The notes below the pieces were generated by a model, which was not told the DNA's origin, made no database searches, and worked only from the letters and a program-made list of their open reading frames with translations. 64,000 nt of DNA from Palsa-883 sp963847615. GTDB taxonomy: Bacteria; Pseudomonadota; Alphaproteobacteria; Acetobacterales; Acetobacteraceae. The stretch spans positions 1 to 64,000 of the forward strand of contig CAWKAN010000013.1 in the NCBI GenBank assembly GCA_963847615.1, read 5' to 3'. Shown in pieces: positions 54,427 through 64,000 of the stretch. The stretch's first letter is position 1; each line of letters begins with the position of its first letter. The position numbers and the translations under genes were made by a program.

Positions 54427-54687
54427 ATGGGTGCGCAGCTGAACATCAAGAGCGAGGACGCCTACCGCCTGGCGTCCCGGCTGTCCGAATTGACCGGCGA
54501 GAGCCTGACCTCGGTCGTCACCAAGGCGCTGCAGGCGGAGCTGGAGCGACAGGAACGGGCGCGGGACCGCGAGGAACGGTTGCGACGCGTGCGGGAGATC
54601 ACGGCTGACATTCGTCACCATCTCCGCCACCCCCTCCCATCGTCCGATACCAGTTGGATGTATGGCGAAGACGGCTTGCCGCGGTGA
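54427..54687 (+). CDS. vapB: VapB-type antitoxin
   Basis: An 86-residue protein. QLNIKSEDAYRLASRLSELT followed by GESLTSVVTKALQAELE is the VapB (RHH-type, PSK) N-terminal domain. The end (RHPLPSSDTSWMYGEDGLPR) is the toxin-binding tail. The stop overlaps the vapC start (GTGA). The pair immediately precedes glyS. Confidence 0.9.
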   Translation: MGAQLNIKSEDAYRLASRLSELTGESLTSVVTKALQAELERQERARDREERLRRVREITADIRHHLRHPLPSSDTSWMYGEDGLPR

Positions 54688-55079
54688 TCGTCGACAGTTC
54701 CGCCTTGCTGGCGGTCATCCTCAACGAGGACGACGAGCCGCGCTTTGCGACGGCCATGATCGACGCGCCGGTGCTGCGGATGTCCGCGGCGAACTGGGTC
54801 GAGGCGGCCATTGTGGTCGATTCCCACCGGAACCCGGCCGCCGCGGACCGGTTCGAGGATCTCGTCGAGGCCCTTCGCCTCGAGATCGTGCCGGTCACCG
54901 TTGAACACGCCTACCGGACGCGCGTGGCACACCACGATTTCGGGCGGGGCCGCCATCGCGCGCGATTGAACTATGGCGACTGCTTTGCCTATGCGCTTGC
55001 CAAGATCCGGGGCGAACCGCTGCTGTTCAAGGGCGACGACTTCTCCCAGACCGACATCGAGCCGGCGCTGAAGGACTGA
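54684..55079 (+). CDS. vapC: VapC-type PIN toxin
   Basis: A 131-residue protein from the GTG at 54684. IVDSSALLAVILNEDDEPRF carries the first catalytic Asp, AANWVEAAIVVD the Glu, and LNYGDCFAYALAKIRGEPLL the next Asp; LFKGDDFSQTDIEPAL ends the fold with the last acidic pair. It is intact. Its stop lies 2 bp before the glyS start, so translation of glyS may depend on the pair's transcript. Confidence 0.93.
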   Translation: MIVDSSALLAVILNEDDEPRFATAMIDAPVLRMSAANWVEAAIVVDSHRNPAAADRFEDLVEALRLEIVPVTVEHAYRTRVAHHDFGRGRHRARLNYGDCFAYALAKIRGEPLLFKGDDFSQTDIEPALKD

Positions 55080-55081
55080 CC

Positions 55082-57163
55082 ATGCCGGAGTTCTTTCTGG
55101 AGCTGTTCAGCGAGGAAATCCCTGCGCGCATGCAGGCTCGCGCGGCGGAGGACCTAGCGCGTTTGGTTGGTCAGACCACTCTGATGAGAGTGTTCGTCGC
55201 TGGCACGACGCCACGGGTGTTTTACGGGCCGCGACGCATTGCGTATGCGGCCGAAGTGGCGTCAACAGTACCTGGCGGGGTCATACAAAATCGCGGCCCA
55301 CAAGTCGGGGCGCCAGATCAGGCCGTTGACGGTTTCCTTCGCAGGGTCGGCGCGACGCGAGCCGATTTGACCGAGCGGGATGGCCGTTGGTTCTTCGACC
55401 AACATTCTCCGGCAGTTTCAGTTGTCGACGTCATAAAGGGAGCTGTCCCCGACCTGTTGCGTCGCTTCCCGTGGCCGAAATCGATGCGCTGGGGCGGCAC
55501 CAGCGCGTTCACCTGGGTGCGCCCGCTGCACCGGATCACCTGCCTGCTGGACGGCGCGGTCGTGCCGTTCGACCTGCGCGACGGCGCCGACGACGGGCAC
55601 GGGCTGCACGCCGCCGACCTCACCGAGGGCCATCGCATCCACGCGCCCGGCGCGGTCGCGGTGCGCTCGTGCGAGGACTGGGCGGCGACGCTGCGCGCGC
55701 GCCACGTCCTGGTCGATGCCGAGGAACGCAAGCGGGTGATCGCCGAGGGCGTGCAGCGGCTGGCCGCCGAGCGGCACCTCACCGTGGTAGACGATCCGGG
55801 CCTGCTGGACGAGGTGGCCGGCCTGGTCGAGTGGCCGGTGCCGCTGCTCGGCCGGATCGACCCCGCCTTCATGGATCTGCCGGCCGAGGTCATGCAGGTC
55901 TCCATGCGGGTCAACCAGCGCTACTTCGCGCTGCGCACCGCCGCGGGCGCGGCGGCGCCGTATTTCGCCTTTGTCGCCAACATCGCCCCCGCCGACGGCG
56001 GCGCCGTCAGCATCGCCGGCAACGAGCGCGTGCTGCGTGCCCGCTTCGCCGATGCACGGCATTTCTGGGACCTCGACCGCAAGGCGCGGCTGGAAAGCCG
56101 CGTGCCGAAGCTCGACCACGTGACGTTCCATGCGAAGCTGGGCAGCCAGGGTGACCGGGCGCGCCGGCTGGAGGCACTGGCCGAGCACATCGCGCCGCTG
56201 GTGCACGCCGGCCCCGCATTGGCGCGCGCCGCAGCGCTGCTGTGCAAGGCCGACCTGGTGACGGGCATGGTCGGCGAGTTCCCCGAGCTGCAGGGCGTGA
56301 TGGGCAGCTACTACGCGCGCCACGACAACGAGGACGCGCTGGTCGCCGACGCCATCCGCGAGCACTACGCGCCGAAGGGGCCGACCGACGCGGTGCCGAG
56401 CGCGCCGGTCTCGATCGCCGTGGCGCTGGCCGACAAGCTGGACCAGCTCGCCGGGTTCTTCGCCATCGGGGAAAAACCGACCGGGTCGGGCGATCCCTAC
56501 GCGCTGCGCCGTGCCGGGCTCGGCATCATCCGCATCATCCGCGAAAACGGGCTGCGGCTGCGCCTGCTGGCGCTGATCGAGACGGCCGGGCACGGGCTGT
56601 CCCACCATCACGGCGTGCATCCCGCGCCGGCGAGCGAGATCATGGACTTCCTCGCCGAGCGGCTGCGCGTGCAATTGCGCGCCGAGGGGGCGCGCCACGA
56701 CGTGCTGGCCGCGGTGTTCGCGGCCAAGGGCGCGGCGGGCCCGGACGACGATCTGACCCGCCTGCTGGCGCGCACCGAGGCGGTGGCCGCGCTGCTCGGC
56801 ACCGCGGACGGGGCCAATCTGCTCACCGCCTATCGCCGCGCCGCCAACATCCTGCGCATCGAGACCCGCAAGGACGGACCGCACGACGCCGCGCCGGACG
56901 CGAGCCTGCTGCGCGAACCGGCGGAAATTGACCTGGATCATGCGCTGGGGGCCATTGCCGTCGTATCCTGCCTGCTCGACCAGGAGGATTTCGCCGGCGC
57001 AATGGCGGAGCTCGCGCGGTTGCGGGCGCCGCTGGATGCCTTCTTCGACCAGGTGACCGTCAACGCGCCGGAGCCGGACCTGCGCCGGAACCGTTTGCGG
57101 CTGCTGCATCGCGTTCAGGCGACGATGGATCGCGTCGCCGATTTTTCACGTCTCGAAGGTTGA
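55082..57163 (+). CDS. glyS: Glycyl-tRNA synthetase beta subunit
   Basis: A 693-residue protein, full length for the beta subunit of the tetrameric enzyme. It starts MPEFFLELFSEEIPARMQAR, a family hallmark, and has RWGGTSAFTWVRPLHRITCL and VSMRVNQRYFALRTAAGAAA. The first ~120 codons use many A/T-ending codons (cta, gtt, ggt, cca, caa, aga), whereas the remainder is almost all G/C-ending. This suggests a recombined 5' part. glyQ is not in front of it; a vapBC pair is. It is followed by ppdK after 11 bp. Confidence 0.95.
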   Translation: MPEFFLELFSEEIPARMQARAAEDLARLVGQTTLMRVFVAGTTPRVFYGPRRIAYAAEVASTVPGGVIQNRGPQVGAPDQAVDGFLRRVGATRADLTERDGRWFFDQHSPAVSVVDVIKGAVPDLLRRFPWPKSMRWGGTSAFTWVRPLHRITCLLDGAVVPFDLRDGADDGHGLHAADLTEGHRIHAPGAVAVRSCEDWAATLRARHVLVDAEERKRVIAEGVQRLAAERHLTVVDDPGLLDEVAGLVEWPVPLLGRIDPAFMDLPAEVMQVSMRVNQRYFALRTAAGAAAPYFAFVANIAPADGGAVSIAGNERVLRARFADARHFWDLDRKARLESRVPKLDHVTFHAKLGSQGDRARRLEALAEHIAPLVHAGPALARAAALLCKADLVTGMVGEFPELQGVMGSYYARHDNEDALVADAIREHYAPKGPTDAVPSAPVSIAVALADKLDQLAGFFAIGEKPTGSGDPYALRRAGLGIIRIIRENGLRLRLLALIETAGHGLSHHHGVHPAPASEIMDFLAERLRVQLRAEGARHDVLAAVFAAKGAAGPDDDLTRLLARTEAVAALLGTADGANLLTAYRRAANILRIETRKDGPHDAAPDASLLREPAEIDLDHALGAIAVVSCLLDQEDFAGAMAELARLRAPLDAFFDQVTVNAPEPDLRRNRLRLLHRVQATMDRVADFSRLEG

Positions 57164-57174
57164 TGGAGGCTCCG

Positions 57175-59845
<2,671 letters not shown>

Positions 59846-59948
59846 GGCGCCCGCCGATGCCCGCCGCCGCGCCTCGCAACGGGGCGGGCGGCGCTGGGCG
59901 CAACAATGCGGCCGAGACGGGCGCGTCCCGCGGTGTGGCAGAGACCGG

Positions 59949-60749
59949 CTAGTACCGCCTGATCAACTGCGGCGCGCGGGTGGCGTACAGCACCGGCGCC
60001 GCCCGATAGGCGGCCAGGCCGCGCCCGACCCCGACCGAGCCATGCGGCAGCGTGGCCGGCACGCCCGCGGCGAACGGCAAGCCCGCCCCGGGTTGCGTCC
60101 CGGCTTGCGCCCCGGGGAGCATCCTGGGGCGCATCCCGGGGGGCATCCCACCGGACATCGCCGACCAGGCCTGCATCGGGGGTGGCTCGCCACGCGCCAG
60201 TTGCCGCTCCTGCATCCAGGCGTCCGCGACCTTGGTCTGATAGGCGGCGGCCAACTCGGGCGTGGCGGAGTGATACAGTGCCGCGGCACGCGACCAGTCG
60301 TTGGTCTGGGCGTGCAGATCGGTCAGGAAGCGCGCGGCATAGGCCGCGTTGGCGGAGGGATCGAACGCCTGCTCCAGGCTGGCGAAGGCATCCGGATGGT
60401 GCATCAGGTTGACCTGCATGCAGCCGACGTCGATCGAGCGGACGCCACGGGCCTGCAACCCCCGCGCCGCGGCGATCGCCTGCTCCTTGGTGTCGTAGAA
60501 GCTGCCCTGCCCTTCGGCATTGATGGTCCAGGGCCAGGGCGCCAACACGCCGCTGGCCGGATCGCGCCGGCCGCTCTCGACCCGGCCGATCGCCGACAGG
60601 AGCTGCGCCGGCAGGGCGCCGGCCCGCTCGGCGGCAATGATCGCGGCGCGGCACAGCGCGCCTGGGGCGAAGACCGTGATGAACGGCGCGGCCCGGGCCG
60701 TCCCCAGGAGACATGGCAGCAATGCGATGATCAGTGCCAGCAGGCGCAT
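59949..60749 (-). CDS. Lytic transglycosylase (SLT domain)
   Basis: A 266-residue protein with signal peptide MRLLALIIALLPCLLGTARA before APF. The SLT domain follows: LPAQLLSAIGRVESGRRDPA with the catalytic Glu of VES, PWTINAEGQGSFYDT and SIDVGCMQVNLMHHPDAF. The C-terminal 80 residues are Pro/Gly-rich with short repeats (MPPGMRPRMLPGAQAG). It cleaves peptidoglycan in the periplasm; such proteins often serve secretion or envelope assembly. It is alone on the strand. Confidence 0.9.
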   Translation of the reverse strand: MRLLALIIALLPCLLGTARAAPFITVFAPGALCRAAIIAAERAGALPAQLLSAIGRVESGRRDPASGVLAPWPWTINAEGQGSFYDTKEQAIAAARGLQARGVRSIDVGCMQVNLMHHPDAFASLEQAFDPSANAAYAARFLTDLHAQTNDWSRAAALYHSATPELAAAYQTKVADAWMQERQLARGEPPPMQAWSAMSGGMPPGMRPRMLPGAQAGTQPGAGLPFAAGVPATLPHGSVGVGRGLAAYRAAPVLYATRAPQLIRRY

Positions 60750-60920
60750 GGCGGCATCCTGGAGGCAAAAGCTGAACGAAAGGTTGCCAGATGACCGCCC
60801 CGGGGTGCCAATCTGCGGAAAGATCGCCTACAGGCCGACACCCCGAGGGCGAGCGGCCGGGCAGGAGGACGTCGGGTCCCCTGGCTTCTGGCCCGCAAGC
60901 GGGAGAGCCGAAAGACAGCC

Positions 60921-60989
60921 AGGGTTTCGCCCCGAACCCCACCAAGGGGCGCTGTCCCCTGGCGGGGTCCGAGGCGAAGCCCCGACCTT
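60921..60989. repeat. Small fold-back repeat related to the long elements
   Basis: agggtttcgccccga and the complementary gcgaagccccgacctt enclose ccccaccaaggggcgctgtc, a ~70-bp hairpin with the same end blocks as the long fold-back elements. It could be a minimal or decayed copy. It fills much of the interval before the CDF gene. Confidence 0.65.
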
Positions 60990-61026
60990 CCTTCATGCGC
61001 CGGCCGGTCTCTGCTAGAGGCCCTGC

Positions 61027-61914
61027 ATGGCACGCGGCGAGCGGATAGCGATCGGCAGCATTGGCATCGGCCTCGTCGTCTTGGCGATGAAGGCCGCCGC
61101 CTGGTGGCTGACCGGCAGCGCGGCGCTGTTTTCCGACGCGCTGGAAACCACGGTGAACGTCGCCGCCGGTGTCATTGCCCTGGGCGCCTTGCGGGTCGCC
61201 GCGGCGCCGGCCGACGCCAACCACCCCTACGGCCACGACAAGGCGGAGTTCTTCGCCGCGGTGATCGAGGGCGTGTTGATCGTCATTGCCGCGTTCTCGA
61301 TCTTCCACCATGCCTGGGCGGTGTGGTGGGACCCGCACCCGCTGCGGTACCCGCTGCAAGGGATTGGCCTCAACGCCGTCGCGACGCTGCTGAATGCGGG
61401 CTGGTCGGCCTTGCTGCTGCGGGTCGGGCGGCAGTTGCACTCGCCGGCGCTAGTGGCGGACGGGCATCACCTGCTGGCCGATGTGGTGACCTCCTGCGGC
61501 GTGACGGCGGGGGTTGGGCTGGTGGTGGTGACCGGGTTCCTGCCGCTCGATCCGCTGCTGGCGGCGGCCACCGGGGTCTATGTGCTGTTCGCCGGGATGC
61601 GCGTGATCTCCTCGTCGGTGGGGGGGTTGATGGACGCGGCGCCGCCGGCCGAGGTGATCCAGCGCATTCGTGCCCTGGTGGCGGAGAGTGCCGAGGGCGC
61701 GCTGGAGGCGCACGACCTGCGCATCCGCTATGCTGGGCGGCTGACGTTTCTGGAGTTTCACCTGGTGGTGCCGGGGACGATGACGGTGGCCGAATCGCAC
61801 GCCATCTGTGACCGGATCGAGGCGGCGCTGAAGGCCGAGATGAGCAATCTGGAGATCACCATCCACGTCGAGCCGGAAGCCAAGGCGAAGCAGCATGGCG
61901 TGCTGGTGCTGTGA
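61027..61914 (+). CDS. Cation diffusion facilitator (CDF) family transporter
   Basis: A 295-residue protein with six predicted helices. The metal-site motifs are SDALETTVNVAAG (helix 2) and VADGHHLLADVVTSCG (helix 5, HxxxD). The cytoplasmic C-terminal domain (EVIQRIRALVAESAEGALEA, LEITIHVEPEAKAKQHG) is normal. Members export Zn, Fe, Mn or Co by proton antiport; the metal is not readable. No regulator gene is adjacent. Confidence 0.92.
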   Translation: MARGERIAIGSIGIGLVVLAMKAAAWWLTGSAALFSDALETTVNVAAGVIALGALRVAAAPADANHPYGHDKAEFFAAVIEGVLIVIAAFSIFHHAWAVWWDPHPLRYPLQGIGLNAVATLLNAGWSALLLRVGRQLHSPALVADGHHLLADVVTSCGVTAGVGLVVVTGFLPLDPLLAAATGVYVLFAGMRVISSSVGGLMDAAPPAEVIQRIRALVAESAEGALEAHDLRIRYAGRLTFLEFHLVVPGTMTVAESHAICDRIEAALKAEMSNLEITIHVEPEAKAKQHGVLVL

Positions 61915-62023
61915 ACCGGCCTGCGGCGGGTGCGGCTGGGTGGCATGACGCGGCGGCCGGCGCGGGCCGCGTTCCGCCGCGACAGCTCCGCCAGCCACGC
62001 GCCCGGGCACCACTAACCCGGGG

Positions 62024-63151
62024 ATGACCAACCGGGGCATGACCGGCCGGGGCACGACGAGCTCGGCAACGAGAGGTTCGGGCGCGACGGGCAGTGGCGT
62101 GACGGGCCAGGACGCGGCGGGCCAGGACGCGGCGGGCTGGGGCGCGACCGGCTGGGGGGGGGCGGGCTGGGGCGGGACGGGCCGGCGGTCGGTCCCGGCC
62201 CTGATGCGGGCGCGCCGCACGCAGTGGGCGCTGTCCTGGGCTGCGGTCGCGTCGATCCTGCTGCACGCCGGCCTGCTGGCGGCATTCCTGATCGTGGCCG
62301 ACCGGGCCGCGCGCGGCGTGCACGAGGCGATCGACGCCGCCCCGATGGTCGAGCTGGTGATGGTGCAGCAGAAGGGTCAGGACCGGAGCGCCGACCAGGC
62401 GCCGCCGTCCGATCGCCGCGCCGAGGCGACGCCGTCGGCGCCCTCCGCCACACCGCCGCCGGTCCCGCCGCCCGCGCCGCCCGAGCCGCCGCCGCCGCCG
62501 ACGCCGCCGGCAGCGAGCAGCCCGCCACCGGTGCCGCCGCCCAGCGCCAAGGCGGCGACCGAGACCTTGCCGCCGCCGCCGCCGCCCGCGCCCGTTCCGT
62601 CGCAAGCCGCGGCGACGACAGCCCCGCCTGCCACGCCGCCCCCACCGCAACCCGCACCGCAGCCCCCATCGCGGCCCCCATCGCGGCCCCCATCGCGGCC
62701 CGAGTTGGCGGCGCGGCAAGCGCCGCCGGCGCCGCCCAGCCCGGCCCGGACGCCCGCGCCGCTTGCCGCGCCGGCCGCGCCCACGCCGCCGGCCCCGGTG
62801 GCCGACGCCACCCCGCGGGTCAACCTCGGCGGCACCGGCGACCTGAGCAACGTGCTGGTCACGGGCGACAACGTGATCCCGGCCGGCCCCGATCCCAAGG
62901 TGCACAACCGCGAACCGGAGTATCCCTTCGAAGCGGTGCGACGCGGCCAGCAGGGCACGGTCGAACTGGTGGTGCGGGTCTCGCCCGAAGGCCTGCCGAG
63001 CGAGGTGCTCATCGCGCGCAGCTCCGGCTTCGCCATGCTCGACCGGGCCGCGCGCGACGCGGTGGCGAGCTGGCGCTTCGTGCCGGCGGTGCGGGACGGC
63101 CAGCCGATCCCGTCGAACGCGGCGATCCACATCGTGTTCCAGCTCAACTAG
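62024..63151 (+). CDS. tonB: TonB-family energy transducer
   Basis: A 375-residue protein from the ATG at 62024; an ATG at 62204 gives 315 residues. The single membrane anchor (LSWAAVASILLHAGLLAAFL, residues about 70-90) is preceded by a Gly/Trp/Thr repeat (GWGATGWGGAGWGGTG). A long proline-rich spacer spans about 115-275. The C-terminal domain (EYPFEAVRRGQQGTVELVVR, then AARDAVASWRFVPAVRDGQP) is intact. It couples ExbBD to outer-membrane receptors; exbBD genes are absent here. The long N-terminal extension is unusual if the first ATG is used. Confidence 0.9.
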   Translation: MTNRGMTGRGTTSSATRGSGATGSGVTGQDAAGQDAAGWGATGWGGAGWGGTGRRSVPALMRARRTQWALSWAAVASILLHAGLLAAFLIVADRAARGVHEAIDAAPMVELVMVQQKGQDRSADQAPPSDRRAEATPSAPSATPPPVPPPAPPEPPPPPTPPAASSPPPVPPPSAKAATETLPPPPPPAPVPSQAAATTAPPATPPPPQPAPQPPSRPPSRPPSRPELAARQAPPAPPSPARTPAPLAAPAAPTPPAPVADATPRVNLGGTGDLSNVLVTGDNVIPAGPDPKVHNREPEYPFEAVRRGQQGTVELVVRVSPEGLPSEVLIARSSGFAMLDRAARDAVASWRFVPAVRDGQPIPSNAAIHIVFQLN

Positions 63152-63285
63152 CCCGGGTTTATTACTATAATATTACTTTAGGTGTATGATATACAAGCGG
63201 AGTGTGCCATATTAAGCGCAAAATCGTAGCCATTTATACCGGCCGTCTAAAATGATGACTCTTCCGTCATTTAGGCTGGCTGGTA

Positions 63286-64000
63286 TCAGTCGGCCACTGA
63301 CACTGACGCTTTGGGGGCGTAGGCCTTTGATAAAGCAATTGCGACGTTCAATATTACGGGATCCCATTCGCCAGGCTGTCGTTGCCGAAACAACCGCACA
63401 CTCGGATACCATGGCGTATCCTCGCGGTCGATAAGCCATCGCCAGTCACTGGCTTTGGACAGTAGAATCCACGCCGGTTTCCCCAGGGCACCCGCCAAGT
63501 GACCGACGGAAGTGTCAACGGTAATGACCAGGTCCAGATTGGCGATAATAGCAGCAGTCTCGTCGAAATCCGTCAACATAGCCGACGTATCAAAAATGTT
63601 GGTGAAGTGCTGCTGCGCAACCTCGACATCTGCCGGTGGGAAGGGCTGCTGGAGCGATACAAAGGCGAGGCCATCAACCGCCGCAAGTGGGGCCAACTGG
63701 ATTAGCCGCAGCGAGCGCCGACGATCATTGGGGTGGGTAGGCCGACCACTCCACGCGAGACCAACGCGTTTTGCCCCCCTCGGGATCTGGGCAGACAGGC
63801 GGTCCGCCCAGTGGGCCACGCGTGCCGGATCGGGAGTCAGATAAGCAACGCTGGTCGGGATTGAATCTTGCGTGGTATGAAATAGGCCAGGTAGACTTGA
63901 CAGTCGGCAATAGGCAGCATGCCCAGGAATTTCATTCCATCGGTGATAGGCATGGGCAACTCCGGGGATCCGTTCCAGAAGTGATAATATCTCGCTGCTG
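63286..64000 (-). CDS. GT9/heptosyltransferase-like C-terminal part, 5' end outside window
   Basis: At least 238 codons are open to the window edge on the minus strand. KRVGLAWSGRPTHPNDRRRS and LDLVITVDTSVGHLAGALGK are the glycosyltransferase 9-type blocks, then WRWLIDREDTPWYPSVRLFR. Upstream text (PGHAAYCRLSSLPGLFHTTQ) matches the linker found in TPR-GT9 proteins, so the whole may be a TPR-glycosyltransferase. Third-position GC is much lower than elsewhere in the window, suggesting recent acquisition. The start codon is outside the window. Confidence 0.82.
   Translation of the reverse strand, partial: SSEILSLLERIPGVAHAYHRWNEIPGHAAYCRLSSLPGLFHTTQDSIPTSVAYLTPDPARVAHWADRLSAQIPRGAKRVGLAWSGRPTHPNDRRRSLRLIQLAPLAAVDGLAFVSLQQPFPPADVEVAQQHFTNIFDTSAMLTDFDETAAIIANLDLVITVDTSVGHLAGALGKPAWILLSKASDWRWLIDREDTPWYPSVRLFRQRQPGEWDPVILNVAIALSKAYAPKASVSVAD

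Overview
The window is about 70% GC with strong G/C third-position bias. Its housekeeping content (secG-tpiA, secDF, argDF, trpGD, glyS-ppdK, TonB) fits an alphaproteobacterium, most likely Acetobacteraceae or another Rhodospirillales member; that placement is inference from gene content and composition. No rRNA, tRNA or CRISPR array was found. The sequence is dense in palindromic repeats, toxin-antitoxin (TA) modules and broken genes.

Layout: 1-2.4 kb holds an IS110-family element (58-1430) inserted in a REP-like palindrome, with a readable bridge-RNA candidate, followed by nested inverted repeats. 2.4-10.8 kb holds an AtuA pair, an arginase/agmatinase-like hydrolase, a GIY-YIG protein, a vapBC remnant, higBA, a sirtuin-RraA pair, brnTA and a TauD dioxygenase. 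10.8-19.4 kb holds an LLM flavin monooxygenase, two MaoC-type dehydratases, hicAB with a nonsense-mutated toxin, trpG-trpD, mazEF, a DUF433 protein, a nucleotidyltransferase and mqsRA. 19.4-25.1 kb is the wreck of a SIR2-HerA type anti-phage locus, with herA split by an IS1380 element with exact CTAG target duplications. 25.1-25.8 kb is a PIN/Phd TA pair. 25.8-28.5 kb has no credible gene but carries an irregular array of 14 repeats. 28.5-48 kb holds secG, tpiA, a secreted peptidoglycan-binding protein, a KstD-like flavoprotein, a universal stress protein, cytochrome b561, a DUF429/PRTase-HAD/MBL operon, a broken Baeyer-Villiger monooxygenase, a cis-prenyltransferase, secDF and a hybrid histidine kinase with a response regulator. 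48-64 kb holds a PHB-type esterase, argDF, an IS1595 element with passenger genes splitting a long palindrome, vapBC, glyS, ppdK, a lytic transglycosylase, a CDF transporter, TonB and, on a lower-GC edge, a GT9-like protein running off the window.

Three themes recur. (1) IS110 reading: the exact IS boundaries can be deduced, and both guide loops of the candidate bridge RNA match the actual target and the element ends. (2) Several palindrome families are present, including MITE-like elements with 9-bp target duplications and ~300-bp fold-back elements. (3) Single-nucleotide frameshifts occur in secF, ppdK, a histidine kinase, herA, sir2 and two transposases. Because secF is normally indispensable, some of these may be sequencing indels, whereas the 11-bp tandem duplication in the monooxygenase gene looks like a real mutation.
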